DNA of 64,000 nt from Breviolum minutum Mf 1.05b.01 (GCA_000507305.1 DF239082.1:125019-189018), one strand, 5' to 3'; positions 10,936 to 23,738 are shown, counted from the first letter of the stretch. Notes: generated by a model from the letters alone, not told the origin. Program-made: numbers and translations.

Positions 10936-13900
10936 TCATTCGTTAAGATGTTTCTTCATAAGCTCCACTATCACCATCACCTCATCATCCTGCAACAAAA
11001 TCGGCACCTGTTCGTTGATCGCCTCTTTAGCTCTCACAGTGGAGGAACGCATGGACCGTGCCTCGCTTTTTGTTTGTTTTGGTGGTCGGGAATCAGGGAT
11101 GGTGAAGTTGAAATCACTTGCCAAAATTGTCCAACAACAAAAAATTAGCTATGATATTTTGATATAATTTGGGATATTGATATAATTCTTGCCCAAATAC
11201 ATGATATTGATAAGATTTGGGATGCTCCCCCACCCATGATTCAGGTGGCCAATGATGGCCAATGAACAAAAATGCAAGTTTCCTGGTAGTCACTTGTACG
11301 GGACTGGGAGCATCCCAAAATATGATACAGTATATCAATTATATCTGGGGTAAACCAGATAACCATTCAGCAACCCCAAAATTTTGCATGTGTAAAGTGA
11401 CAGGTCAGTTCAAAAAGGATTGGATTCCACTAGGAAACTACCATGATTTCTTGGTGGGTGATGTGGGAAACATACCCAAACCATTTCTAATGCACCCATG
11501 GGAGAGCAGAGAGGGTATCTATACTTTGTGCCTCCACCTACCGGACCCTTACATCATCTGTATAGGGATGGGGATCATTGGAAGCAAGAGATGTTTTTTT
11601 TGACTTACACCCTTGAAAACTAACATGACATTAGAAAATCTCCATTTTCAACAGGAAATACATCTTCATTCATGGTGGATTTTCCAGCCAGTCATTGTTA
11701 GTTTGCGGGGGTGCATGATGATTGGAACATCCTGTTCACAGATGCAAAGCTCTAAATCAAAGCATCCACCTTTGATTCATGCCACACTCGGACTCTCCAA
11801 CTATTGGAAGTGGGAAAATGAAATGAACAGAAAACTATCATAAACTCATCTTCTAGGGAACATGTTTTCCAATTTGTGAATGCAAGAAAAGTGAATGTCT
11901 ACTCTGGTAAATGAATGCAGGAAAAGCAACCAATCTGAAAACAGTACATCCTACCTACCTGAAGTCCCCTCGACAAATGATACATAGAAAGACAAAATTG
12001 ACCAATGGCGCACCCTCGTTGGCTCTTCTGTCTGCCTGGCGGTTCTGCCAAAAACAAACCCGAAGTTGTCAGGAAGAAGATTTCGGATGTTTGATCAAGC
12101 AAACATAAAGTTTCAATCTGCAAAGAAAATATTCCATTCAAAAGTCTCACACAAATCACAGAAACCATGAGTCAAATAATATGTTTAGTCTCATGATTTT
12201 CCAACAACTATTTTTGTTGTTCTCCAAACACCCCGTGGCCAGACCTTGCACTACGCCGCACGGGCCTCAAAAATTCTGCCGAGATGTCAACTCATTGCAT
12301 GAAGACTTCTGAATTCGGAAGTTGAATCAAACGAATCACAAAAAGTAACACGTCCAAACAAAAAGAGGTATCTTATGATCGATTCTTTAAAAACCAATAC
12401 TGATAGGAAGAGAAACCTGCGTTCACATATGCTCAAGGCCGATTCGACGAAGCATTAATTGGACCAGTTTAATCCGGTTACCTAAAAGATTGTGATGGAT
12501 AAATGGATAAAGCCAACGTCAACTTGATGTAGTCCATCAACAGTCATAGTCATAAGCGACAAGGAACAACTTGTTTCTTGGATCTGTGGATGTTACCTTG
12601 AGGTTTACCAAATCATGGCTTGAGTCACCGGACGTGGGCTGACTTTGCACCTTCACAAGGCCAAAAAAAGTTGAAAACTGCAGGAAGGAACAGTGTAACT
12701 GTTGTAAATTCAGCCCCTGCATGTTAACTTCCATCAGTTTTCCATAGTTTCTTGTCATTCAGTTCCCTGTTCCATGAATCACCTCTACAACTGCCTGTTT
12801 TTTTTTGTCAGTCTCGTTGGTGCCCATTGCAGCCTCAGGTCTTTTAATCTGTGGCTTTGAGGCCTGAGCCTCACGGTTGGAGATTTCGGGGAGAAGTGCA
12901 GTTGGAAGGTCGTCTTTGTCTATGTCGACTTTCAAATTCAGGACGAATCCAGTTCTTGAAACAAAAACACTATTTTTTCCCCATTTCGGCCGAGCCTTAA
13001 CCTTTGCTTCAGCTCGTGGGGTGGCTGCCGCGGTGGCGGTTTTTTTGTCGGCCGCAGCGGCTTTGGGTTTGGCTTCGGCCGTGGCTTTCGCAGCTTTGGG
13101 GGCAGCCTTCTCCTGGCATGGATGGCACTCCTTTAGATGAAAAACAGATAGTAACCCTTCAAATGAAATCCAGTAAACATTGGTGCATTATGGAAAGTCT
13201 AACCACCTTTTTTATGTTAATAGTATGTATGTATAAATATCATATGATCCAGCCCCCCCTGGTTCCCCCCCACCNNNNNNNNNGGGGGGGGGGGGGGGAC
13301 TGGGAGGCCGGAGGCCGCCATCATATATGTAGATATATACATATATACGATATATATATATATATTATATATGCATAACCTTTGGTGTATGCAACTATAA
13401 ATACACTATAGTAGCATGCTCAAAAAGTATCACCTGCAGATATCACGACATTTCTCCAGAAAAACTCACTGACCATGGAAGTATCCCAAGCTGCATCCTG
13501 AGACTTGTTTCATCCATTTTTGCCACCAAAAAGATGTTGAACTCATATACAGGTTTAAGATTTTCAGGAGAAATATCAGTGCCATCTAGCAGAAATATAC
13601 AGATTATATCAGATTTTTACAAATTCAGATTTTAGGAGTCATGGATTTTGTCTCTCAAACAGATCTTCTCTTTTCACTTCACAATTTGCCTTCATATTTC
13701 CATCACTCGACTCCCCCCGTTGCTCGAACCTTGGGAGCTTTCTTTGGCCTCGTTGTTCCACCAACACAACTCATGGAACCACAGGTGTTGATGCAACATC
13801 TGTGTCAAGGTGATTTTCTGATTGACTTTTTTTTTGGTGCTATTTTTGGGGTGCCAAGTTGGCATCAAGTATCTGAAAGCAAAACAGTTTGAAGGACCAA

Positions 13901-16764
13901 CTGTGAACCAAGTTTTGAAACTGATGGCCTGCCAAATCCGGTGTCAATAGACGATTTTCTATTGATAAATACAGTGTTGCTTTAGATTGCAGAAATCCCA
14001 ACCCTGTCAATTATCTAGAAGTTAGACTTAAACCGAACGTGCAAAACCCGAAACTTAAAAGGTTTGTGTGAACAAAAATGAACTTTAAAGTTCGTGGTGT
14101 TTGGCTATGCTAGACTGACACAACCAAACAAAAACATCACAATCTCACTAGCCTTGAAACGAACCCACATTGCCAAAAAGCCGCCACCCTCGCCAGGTAG
14201 TCATTTCCGATTCTTCAGGAGCTATGGTAATGTTTTCTTGAGGGTCTGAAGCTTCACTGATATTCACCAGATTGAAACGCCGTCCGAGTGACGCTGCTTT
14301 GCTTTTTGGACCTGGCCCAATGGATCATGCTGGGGATGTAGTTGTAGTGCTGGTGTGCTGGGTGATAGAGGTATGGTTGTGTAGAGCATTATGTTTGGAC
14401 AAATAATTTTGTATCTCGCGTCACTCTATCAATATTTGGGTGGCTAGCATCTTATGTTGGGTGGTCTTTGAAGCTGTCGTTGCCTCTCGACAAAGATCCC
14501 AGCAAAAATATATACCTCGAAAATTTCGTTGACCTAATGACTTTTACCGTTTACTCTTCAGAAATGTGAACTATGTATGCGGGATCAATCCAGTTTCAAC
14601 TTGATAGCATATACGTATAATTACATATAAGACGATGGATTTGGTGTACATCAAAATATGGTATAGCTTTCAGTAGCATAACATGATGACTTCGTCCAGA
14701 CATGACCTCGTCCTCTTGAGCGGCTTCGTTCTCGTGGCGCTGCAGGTGGACCTTGTCAAAACCGGTAGATTTTGGGACCATCCCGATGGCCCAATGGCTG
14801 AAGTTGTTTTTTTTGCGGGAAGGACATGTTTTCACAAATTGTAGGGACAGTGAAGATTTTCATTCAAAGGTCATCTTATCTTTTGATCAGGTGATTTCTG
14901 TTTCCCACTGTGAACCAGGGTTTGGCAGTCCCCTATAAACATACGTAATGCTGTTAATGTGTCTTTCCTTTAAACAAACGATCGTAGTTTTTCTATGTTT
15001 GTTGTCTCTTCTTGCTGAGGCTGGATCGAACATTAGAGCCCACTTGTCTATAAAATTGTCTCTTCCTAAGGCCATGAGATTTACTCAAATCATTCATACT
15101 TGCCACCGGAAACATCCACTTTAAAAATGGTGGTTTCAATTGGATGACTCCAACTTATTACATTGAAAAATGGGGGCAGGGGTTCACCAAACATCCATTA
15201 AAGAAATGGTTGTTTAGGGTACCAGGCAGAAATAAATCATAATTATATGCAGTATATACATCTGAATTTCTCTTGTTCTTTTGGGAGCCTATCATTGAAA
15301 CTTCTCTACTGTTGATGTCCCTGAGCTCTCATACGTGTAGCAGGTGGTTCCACCACAGGCGCCGGTGCCGATGCTGCTGGAGGTTTCGCTACCGGCGCAG
15401 CTTTCGCGGGCGCGGGCGCTGGAGGTGCAGCTTTTGGTGGCGGTGTTGATGATGTTGCTGGGACGGCCTGACAGGGATCAAATCCAAAGAATCAAAATAA
15501 GAATCAAACCAAGAGGATCAACAAATTTAGATTCTTATATCGCTTATATAATTTAGAATCAACTATGAACAATGAGAATCAACACAATTTAGACCATAAG
15601 CATTGAAAAACTATGAGAATAACTAAAAGATATGTTGGTCAACACAACCTTGTTTTCTGTTCTTTTCGTGACATTAAAAAACAACAACACATACATATAA
15701 AACACGTGCTGATTTGCACCTTACTTCCATTGCAGGCAATTCCTTTTCAAATAGGGTCCAGGGTCCTTTCATGTAATTAACTCTCTGCAAATGACTATTA
15801 TAAATCCACTCAGATGAATCCTGTAAATGAACCCGCTCAAAGAAATTCCCCGAAAATCTCTGAAATGGTGTTTCCTTTAAAGCAACCAAAAAAATAATTC
15901 CCTGAAAGCAGCTTCCCCTAAAGTCATGTTCCTGATTTTCCAGAATCTAGGTAATCCCACTGATAATTGTCCAAAATAACTTCCCCAAAAATGGTTTCCC
16001 GAAGCTGATTCCCCAAAGAATAATTCACCTGAAATTTCCCCAAACATGATTCAGCTGCAATACTTCGGCAAAATAACTCCCCAAAGCCCTAAGTATGATT
16101 CTCCTTAAAGCAATTACATATTTTTGTTTCTTCTTAACAGTTCTCCTGAAAAAAGTATCCCTTATTTACATGGCATGCCGCTGTTACTTGTTACTTGCTG
16201 GTAGCTGGTGGCTGTTCACCTTGTCGATGATACCTTTTCATGAATGGCAGGAAGATCTTACGGTATCTTGTTTCTTGCTTTCACCCAGAACCATGGATCT
16301 GTTTGACTGGGTGCACTTGGAAAGCCTACAGGAACTGGTTTGAGACAAAGAACTGAAGAATCGATTTGCTTCAAAAATGGTATTTTCATGTGTTGTGTGG
16401 TTTGTGCATCTCCGCTGTGCCTGGGAACATTTTTGAAACAAACACTTCACATGTGTCAACGGCACAGCTTCATTTTATGCTCTCAACTCGAACCGTGACC
16501 TGGAAGACATGCTAAAATTCCATCCCCCAAAAAAAAACTTCAACATACTCTTACCATCTGAATTTTCATGTGAAGTATCTATGTTTCTTCATACCAATTC
16601 CGAAAAAAGCCATCAAATATCAGAAACATCCATCCATCCCCACGATTCTGCAGGATTTTTGTCCCCCTTTACACATCTTTTCAGCTAACCCCTTCGACCT
16701 TGGGCTCTTCCGCATCTGCCATGTCAATCTCAAAGAAGGCATCTTTCGGCCTCGGGTCATCAGC
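10936..16764 (-). CDS. Ala/Pro/Lys-rich protein gene, C-terminal eight exons
   Basis: Minus-strand exons 16690-16764 (start uncertain), 15335-15467, 14188-14311, 13730-13769, 12783-13112, 12597-12677, 11959-12044 and 10936-11116 join in phase, the last seven giving about 324 residues to a TGA at 10936. Donors include GTTAGC, GTATGA, GTGGCG, GTTCGA, GTGATT, GTAACA and GTAGGT. The order of segments is: an acidic stretch (DAFFEIDMADAEEPKVEG); a Pro/Ala-rich linker (PPAPAPAKAAPVAKPPAA); a Ser/Glu-rich part; an Ala/Lys-rich linker (EKAAPKAAKATAEAKPKAA); a mixed part with KWGKNSVFVSRTGFVLNLKV; a CIICRGDF segment; and a basic-then-acidic helical C-terminus ending LMKKHLNE. No family recognised. Composition suggests a scaffold, cytoskeletal or nucleic-acid-associated protein, but this is inference. 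The 5' end is not found. Confidence 0.6.
13275..13283. other. assembly gap (N run)
   Basis: Nine unknown bases lie between a C-rich stretch and a run of 15 G. The gap sits in an intron of the Ala/Pro/Lys-rich gene, directly upstream in transcription of its 330-base exon's acceptor region. The true sequence and length there are not known. Confidence 0.95.
14616..14797 (-). CDS. possible extra or alternative exon within the Ala/Pro/Lys-rich gene
   Basis: Behind a CTTCAG acceptor an open frame reads HWAIGMVPKSTGFDKVHLQR and then an acidic ENEAAQEDE segment. It looks like protein, but it does not keep phase with both neighbours (15335-15467 and 14188-14311), which join directly without it. It could be an alternatively spliced exon, an exon whose ends I placed wrongly, or a remnant. 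Donor choices are GTCATG at 14706 or GTAATT near 14615. Confidence 0.4.
15838..16110. repeat. degenerate repeat of CCCCaAAg units
   Basis: Short phrases such as TTCCCCGAAA, TTCCCTGAAAGCAG, TTCCCCTAAAG, TTCCCCAAAAA, TTCCCCAAAG and CTCCCCAAAGC recur every 15-35 bases. This looks like an eroded tandem repeat inside an intron. No coding signal. Confidence 0.55.
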
Positions 16765-16905
16765 CAGATGAGATTGATGGTTTCACTTCCCCTCAACAGG
16801 TGACTTGTACTGTTCACCAATCTCACCAGTCTTAGTTTTTGGGACTTTGACATGTTCACATCACATGAGTTTTGTTGTTTGTATTTTTCACGGTTTGAAA
16901 AACCA

Positions 16906-17210
16906 TCACTTTTTGAAGCCTGGAATTTGAAGCCAAGCCACGTGGAAGCACATCGAGCTGTCAACACTTCGTTCTTGCCGCTGGTGACTAAGACCTGAGT
17001 CGCTCAAGATATTTGGCAAAGCCTTGGAAAGTCTTCGAGTCGTTGAAATTAGGGATACGTCGTTGATGGAAGATGAAATCCGGCGAAAACACCAGTTGAT
17101 ATGGTAAGTATCCCAAAAAATATAGGGTTTTATGTACATCCCAGGTGGTTGTTTTGGGATTTCTGAACCATCGACAGTAAATATGGACAAAATGGAAAAA
17201 CACATGGAAG
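16906..17210. repeat. MITE-like element related to family 2
   Basis: At 17085-17180 the sequence has the features of family 2: on the minus strand ACTGTCGATGGTTCAGAAAT at one end, then CCACCTGGGATGTA, and ACTGGTGTTTTCGCC at the other. Apparent minus-strand open frames here follow the repeat and are not taken as genes. Confidence 0.45.
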
Positions 17211-19100
17211 AGGGATCCTTAACTAAAACAAAAAAGCTAGGAGCAGCTTGTGAGTGAAATGATGTTAAACATCATCATTGAGCAGTGAAAGAAAACCTGA
17301 TTGCTTTGGGGATCGTACTTCCCTGTTTGTGGATTGTTCTGATGACAGGATTTCATGGAATGGGCCCTGGAACTTTTTGCTGAAACTCTACATCGAACAT
17401 ACCCAAAAAAAACATTCATTGGCAAACCAAATCTAGCTAACCTAACCAGTTGATACCACAGATATCATATCCATAAATCCACTTGTTTCTAGTAACCAGT
17501 GTTTGAACCAACCCAAGTGCTACAAGACTGTATCTTTTCGAACAGAATGCAGAATCTCAGGCGAATTGACCAATCCTTCCTAGGGGTAACACAAATGAAC
17601 AAGTGACTCAACATCTTGAGATAGTGCAATTATTTTTTTCCAAACATACAGTAATAACATCATTTTGGGGAGAAAAGTCAACAAGGATATCAACATAGCT
17701 ACCAATTTAAAGGAGTGGATGTCGGCAAATTACTCGTAGACATGTGGAATAGAATTTAGCTGTAGATTTTAGATAATAGCTATATACATCTATAGACATG
17801 TTAGAACATGAGTCATAGCCATGACTTTGGAAGCCCCAATTTGTCAACCATTTATGAAGGGAACGTCTCAAACCTGGAGGGAAAGCTACCACATTTCGAC
17901 ATTCCACGCAGCCAAAAGATTTCCGAACGAGATCATCATCTACTGTAGTTGTCTAGTGAAAAAAAATGCTACTTTTGTTGAATCTCAGGATTCCCAAACT
18001 CAACCCTTGAGTGTTGTAGGTGAACATCTTGAGAAATTTGAGAAGTCATTCCACCTTACCAACCCAGGCTTCCCCGCTGTCTCCGAGTACCAAATGGCAC
18101 CTGGACTCTTCAATTAACTGGATCTTCTACCGAATTTTCATTGACAAGTGACACATGAGTCAGTTACTAACAGATGAACATCTCAAGAATCAGGGGCTAC
18201 TCATCAAAAACAAACGACATAAAAGAACATTTTGGACAAAGCTCACAATTTCAAGTTGCATCATTCTGTTTCATCAAACCTTGAGCAACAAAACACATCA
18301 CTCCAGAGAACTCAGAGACCTCGTCCATCGCTGTCCGGCAGAAGTCCCACAGACACCACGAAGGTGGATGGAACGACCACCTGTGAAAGACTCAACGTTT
18401 CGTGAAACAAGATCTCCAAACCTGCAAAAGACATGTCACATGTCTATGTTTTTGTCTGCCTCATTTTGAGATACACAATTTAGTTGGTACATTGTTACAT
18501 ATATTTTAGAATATGTTGATTTCAATGTCTGTATTGCTTCTTGTTTACATCTGTTAACATCTTCAAGACAGATCACAAACATTGAATGTTTTGATCCTTT
18601 GGCTGATGAAATATGTCTGACACAAACGACACACCAACACTCAGAAATCTTACACACATGTGGTGGACAGTCGTCTCTTGTGATTTTTGAAACACTTGAC
18701 CATTATACGGTAAGGTGGTCTTAACCATTCACACTCAAACTCACAGGTCAGTAGGATCACATGGAATCACCATCCAAAGGCTACTGCTGCAACTCTTCAC
18801 AAAATTTTGCAATGTATGATTTCTCAGGATAGTGTAGATACTCTTATGGGTCCAGAACCACCAAAGAACTGCCAAGAATTTCCAGATCACGTTCATGATC
18901 TCTAATCCTGATTCATAATGATTGATTCATCTATAAGTGCATCGCCAAACATATTTTGATCAAGCGTTAAGGGATCAGATTCCCATCAAATTCCCACGGT
19001 TTTTGTTTTCGCCTTTCGTTGACAACCATCCTCCAGCAATGTACCCTTCTCCTGCCAAATCATGACCAACTTGGTGATCGTAGCATTGTGAATCTGGCAG
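17210..19100. other. mostly unassigned stretch with weak exon candidates
   Basis: A plus-strand frame at 17821-18117 and a minus-strand candidate at 18322-18380 (behind TTTCACAG, with STFVVSVGLLPDSDGR) are the best coding hints. The second has suitable GC content and orientation and might be a late exon of the gene at 19.1-20.6 kb. Neither is confirmed by phase. The rest is AT-rich without recognisable features. Confidence 0.3.
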
Positions 19101-19139
19101 TTATAGCTGAAGAAAATGCTTTCAATCAAACTAGAGCCA

Positions 19140-20604
19140 ATCAAAAAAACCTACCAACAAAACGCATCTTGGCCTGCCACATTTGATTCGCCGTAAAGCT
19201 AGCTGCAAGCTCTTCAACTCATCTGTCCAGTCTCGTTTGGCCCAGTCCCGAAAAGCCAAACCAGTAGCGAAGCCGACATTGGTATTAAACCTCCCATGTC
19301 GGCAAGGTGTAAAGCTTCTGTTTCCCACTCAGGATGGAAAAGGGATGCAATTTCCACCTTGATGTTTGTTTAATATTATCAAATTTATCTCCACATTCGA
19401 CATTCGGATCTTAGTGAAATTCCAAAACATACTCAAACTCGCTAGATACAGATCTTAGGCAAATTTTGGTTGCTTGGCTTGCCATCACAACTTATCACAT
19501 AGACACGACTTAACACTGTCCACCCTGTGCGTGAAGTCTTGAGTTGGAAACCTCTTAACTTGCAGTATACAATGTCACCATGTCTAGAGTCTGGAGCATC
19601 TCGAGAATCATCAATCCCGTCTCTTTTGGACCATTTTAGGCAGTTTAAAACAAAATCTCCAGGTATCTTCATGTATCTCTTATTTCAATCTTGCTATTCA
19701 AGATCATTCGATCAGATGCTTCCAGCCTGCTGAGGATACTGGGTTGCATATGCGGGATTCGACTCAGTTCTTCCTTTGCACTGCGGTAGATGTCCTGCCA
19801 TGGAAGTCGTGATGCACACACGGAAGTGTTTGGTTGATCTCGTTCACTAAGACCTGATACTTGCCAGCAACTTGTGATCAATTTGGAAAACAAAACAAAC
19901 CATGCACTAACAATGTTCATATAGAAATTCAAGAATATCTTGGTTCATCTTCTAAATCTATTCCGGTCCAGCCTGACACATAGCAAACATTGATTATAGA
20001 TACGCATACAGAAACAAGATACATCCAATTCAATCAGAGTGGAGACAGCTGAAGAGCCTTATCTTCTCTCACTCTTGACATCTTCCGCTCTACTACATAA
20101 GAACATGGTTTGAAGATGATTGACCTTTCCTGATAGACAGCGCCGTCCACCAGGAGGTCTACCACTTTCTTGTGCAACGAATGCATCCAAAGATAAGCCT
20201 CTCGCAAAGAATGCATCTCACAACGTCTGAAAACAAGTGCAAGCCGGGTGATCAGAAAAGAGTCATTTTACCGTATGAATTATGCCAAGAGTCATTCTCA
20301 AATCTTCAAATAGACGATGAGAAATCAAGATGGGGGCAGAAAGTTGAAAGAACTTCACCAAACCAAGAAGACTTACCCTTGGTAAACTAACATAGCAATG
20401 GAAGATCCCCATGTTCAATACGAAGGACATCTTCCAAGGGTCCATTTTTCATTGCTATGTTACTGGAGTGTACGCAGCCATACAACTCTCCGATCCTGCT
20501 TCTCCAAGTTCGAAGGGTTCACCATGAGTGTCCTTCCCGGATGTGCGGTCACGGATGGCGAAACTCCAAAGCCAACGTGGTTTTCTGGCAAGGTTTTGAG
20601 ACTC
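19140..20604 (-). CDS. unrecognised multi-exon gene with an apparent frame break
   Basis: Coding-like minus-strand blocks are 20464-20604, about 20040-20229, 19670-19855, 19445-19672 and about 19140-19300. The first has a TTCTTAG acceptor and GTAACA donor and contains ENHVGFGVSPSVTAHPGRTL. It joins in phase to the second, behind TTTTCAG, which reads MHSLREAYLWMHSLHKKVVD. The third contains SRLPWQDIYRSAKEELSRIP, the fourth RHGDIVYCKLRGFQLKTS and the fifth GFATGLAFRDWAKRDWTDEL. Between the third and fourth block the frame shifts by one base with a TGA overlapping the ATG of the next frame and no donor or acceptor nearby. That points to a frameshift mutation, an assembly error, or a pseudogene. 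No family recognised. Confidence 0.5.
20384..20463. repeat. palindromic element (CTAACATAGC family) abutting a splice donor
   Basis: The element begins ACTAACATAGCAATGG and ends TTTCATTGCTATGTTAC, so the ends are inverted copies of about 14 bases. On the minus strand the exon 20464-20604 ends exactly where the element begins, and the first bases GTAACATAGC serve as the donor. The other end carries TGTTAG, an acceptor-like edge. Related copies lie at 51897 and 57325. Confidence 0.6.
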
Positions 20605-21584
20605 CTAAGAAAATGCCAGTCACATTTTTTTAAGACATGACATCCCGTCATTTCTTGGAGTTCTTATGTGATGTCTCAAAAACATCTTGCAAGTTGGCCA
20701 TAGCTTTGTCAAAACCTTCTACTATAGATTCACTCTTGTTTAAAGAACATTAGAAAGACGTGCACTTAAGCTATAAGTTACTAGGTAGTTGCAAACTAGT
20801 AGAGATTGTGAATGAACACTTGATCATCTTTCTCTCTCCGGGCACAACAGCAAGAAGAACACGAAGAAGAAGACATCTTCTCAAGAATCCTACGTCCTCT
20901 GACGAAAAAACACCCGACTGTATCCCCTGCAGCAGCCGCTCCGTGTCAGACCAGCAAAGTACTCGCAGCATCGCACGGCGATGCCTAGGATGTGAGAGCC
21001 ACTGTCGGACCTGCGACGGAGGTTGAATCATGGGATATCAATGGATATCATGGGTAAATCCCCAACTGTTATACAAGCAAACAATCATCCATCTCATGGA
21101 AGATAGAAGCAATCATTCTCATAGCTTTGGCCATGGTTTTCTGAATCTGCATCTGAAGAATCTGAGGAAGAAACTTCCAATTTTTGATCAGCAATGTTTT
21201 ATTGTTTAGATAAGAAACTTCATTTTGCAATTGAGGAGTGGTCTACAAGCTGTTTCCAACAACCTTGGGACAAAGGTTCCATTTTGATATACAATCTGTT
21301 TCATCTGCTGCCAACTTGACAAAGCACACCCTTTTCTTAACTGTTGACGATCATTCAATCATCACTCGGCTACTCCCCTCACGAGGGAGACCATCGAGTC
21401 GTTATCATGATGGCTTGGACTTGGCCGATCACGTCTTGGACGTTTGCAGTCCTCAGCAACACGGTTTGTTGCTAGACCATACACAATCCTGTGACTATCT
21501 CTAAAATTCAGATTTCCTAAGCCTAACACCAATTCCAAACCATAAGCTTTAGATGGGTCAAACAAAGCTCCAGATGTGTTCGTT
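20605..21584. other. stretch without a supported gene
   Basis: Both strands carry open frames of 60-90 codons around 20760-21030 and 21238-21565, but they overlap each other antisense and none has good splice context. The sequence lies between the first recognised exon of the gene at 20.6 kb and the start of the tandem duplication. An undetected 5' exon of that gene could be here. Confidence 0.35.
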
Positions 21585-22763
21585 ATTGACGTCCCAAGTG
21601 TTTAGGGGTGTTTTCCCCCTTGGAAGAGGAAGAGAACCCTAAGAGATTTCTACCCCGGCAAAAGATTCAAAAGCTGTGCTCCATTCCATCCACAAATTTC
21701 CAGGGATACCGACAAAGCCATGAATCGGGGACAGACTCACTCGGAACAGGCTCTGGTGACCTAGCAATCAAAGGATCAGTTTGCGAGGATGCGAGCAATG
21801 GTTGTTGGCTAAGTATATTTTCTGCAGTTATTTTTCCGAAACACGTTGATCTAAAAAGGATCCATGCTTGAAATTGAAATTCCATCGTTCTGTTCTTTTC
21901 CCAGTTTTGTTTCAACAAATCCCAAGTGATTCGTTTCCCCCAAAAAAAAGCAACACCATTCAATGATCATTCAATCGTTCCACCCAAAACGGGACGAAGA
22001 GATGATTCTACTCCAAACTGGGTCCCCAAACCAAGTTACAAGTGATTCCAACTGGACAATCATCATCCACCTGACAGGAAACCCATGGTCAACAGTCAAC
22101 CAGTCAAGCAGCTGCACCACTAGTGGCGTTTGGTTCCCTGAGTGGTGTATAAGTAGAATACTCCCGCGATCAAATGCAGTACGTCAGTGTTTCCCTTTGA
22201 TATATCAACGTAAATGAGAACAAATCAGCAAATCATTTTTAGCCACTAAAAAATCATCAAAACATCATGATTCATGATTCATCATCACCATTATTTATCA
22301 ATCACTTCCAGTACAATCAATTAACGACTTGCACTGCTGGCTCCCAAACACCTCACAGCAGCCATAGACTGAGAGGTCTGAACAATGAGATTCACACCTT
22401 ACCCCACTGTGCGGTCATCATGAAATGATGGCACTCCAAATCATCTGTCAAATTTAACCCGTCCACAAGCATAAACTACCTGTTTCAACGGATGCATTCA
22501 GTATATAAATGTACCTATATATATATATGTATCATATCATGTCCATACAGTCTATACATATTTGATATTGTAATCATTCCAGAGTTCTCTTATATCCAAC
22601 TCTTTCAAGTTCATCAACTTTCCGAAATGCAGAGGTGTCCAAGGTGTCCAGGTCAAGGTGTTCTAGGATCCACACGCACTTCCAGAATATCCTGGATTGC
22701 CTTGGTGGAAAAAAAAATAAACAAAAATCATCCAAAACATGGCCGTTTTCTGAAAAAGGATGG

Positions 22764-22851
22764 CCATAGGATCCATGTATGGTATATTTGCCTACATTTA
22801 CCATAAAAATCAGCCAAATGTGGGTGAATATATCGTACATTAATCTTATGA
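22764..22851. repeat. palindromic element, family 1, in unit A
   Basis: The left arm is ATAGGATCCATGTATGGTAT, the right arm a more diverged inverted copy ending ATTAATCTTATGAG. It has the same layout as the element at 4300 and is identical to its copy in unit B, so it was present before the duplication or was homogenised afterwards. Confidence 0.7.
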
Positions 22852-23479
22852 GACACAGAGTTCCTCTTGATGACTTTCAGTTGATCCTAAATTATGAAAT
22901 TATGGGTGTAGATTGAGATCCAGGGTTTACATTCAAACAAGTTCAATGTACCTTAAAGGTTCCAAAGTTCTTAACACCTCCTCACAAGGTACTTGGGAGG
23001 ATTTTGGAAGACTACCAGTATCAAGGACATGTTCAACCTTGATTCTCCTCATCAAATAACAAGTCTCAGTTCGATCTTGCGTTTTGAAACGACATTTGAG
23101 TTTGCATGTATTGAACAATTGTTGTGTCATCATATCATGTTTGTTCATGTTTGTTCCATCAGGTCAGTTCCACACCACTGCTGATCTTTTTTTCTGGTTG
23201 CCATCTTCAATTTTCAAAAGAAGATGGAAGGTTGGCAGGCTGCAAAGTGCAAAATGCTTGGAAGGGAGGCTGCAACCGAGAAATCCACCTCTCTTGATTG
23301 GGAACAAACTTAAACCATGGGTTTTCTTTATGGTTTTGCTGAGTATACAAATGAACCCATGAACTCCTTTAATTGCTTTCATGCCGACTCTCCGAAAGTG
23401 CTTCAATGAATCAACACGACAAAATCCAGTAGATGTATGTAGATGTCAGAACGGTGAAATTAGCATAAACGCAACATCA

Positions 23480-23620
23480 ACCCCATGGACTTCGTGGCAG
23501 ACTCTCTGGCAGATCTATATGCAAAGCTCCTTGTCTGACAGATCCAGCTTCGTTTCAGACTTGTATTGCCTTGCGATTGTACAAGCGCTAGACCTTTCGC
23601 ACCACAAAACACCCGAAGCC
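23480..23620 (-). pseudogene. remnant of the TPR gene C-terminus
   Basis: On the minus strand the phrase KLDLSDKELCI, a stop, and then the decayed CQRVCHEVHG-type reading align base by base with the end of paralogue B (KLNLSDNEVETIERALG to DVPESLP). About 20 bases present in B are missing here, which breaks the frame. It lies downstream of the stop of paralogue A and shows that A once had the full C-terminus. Confidence 0.6.
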
Positions 23621-23738
23621 ACACCTGGAACATCAAATAAAACAAACAGCATGCATTTGGAAAGCAATACGTATGTGGAAAGAACCGGTGATCCTTTGCT
23701 TTCCATGCATAAATCCATTTGGTACTTGACATTCTTAA

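Noticed and set aside
17821-18117. 98-codon plus-strand frame
   Set aside because: It looks protein-like but would be the only plus-strand gene. It has no splice support and overlaps small minus-strand candidates; it was left unassigned.
22492-22840. Open frames of 88-104 codons repeated identically at 25578-25926
   Set aside because: They are identical because the noncoding block is duplicated, and they cover the palindromic element. Neither strand reads like a protein.
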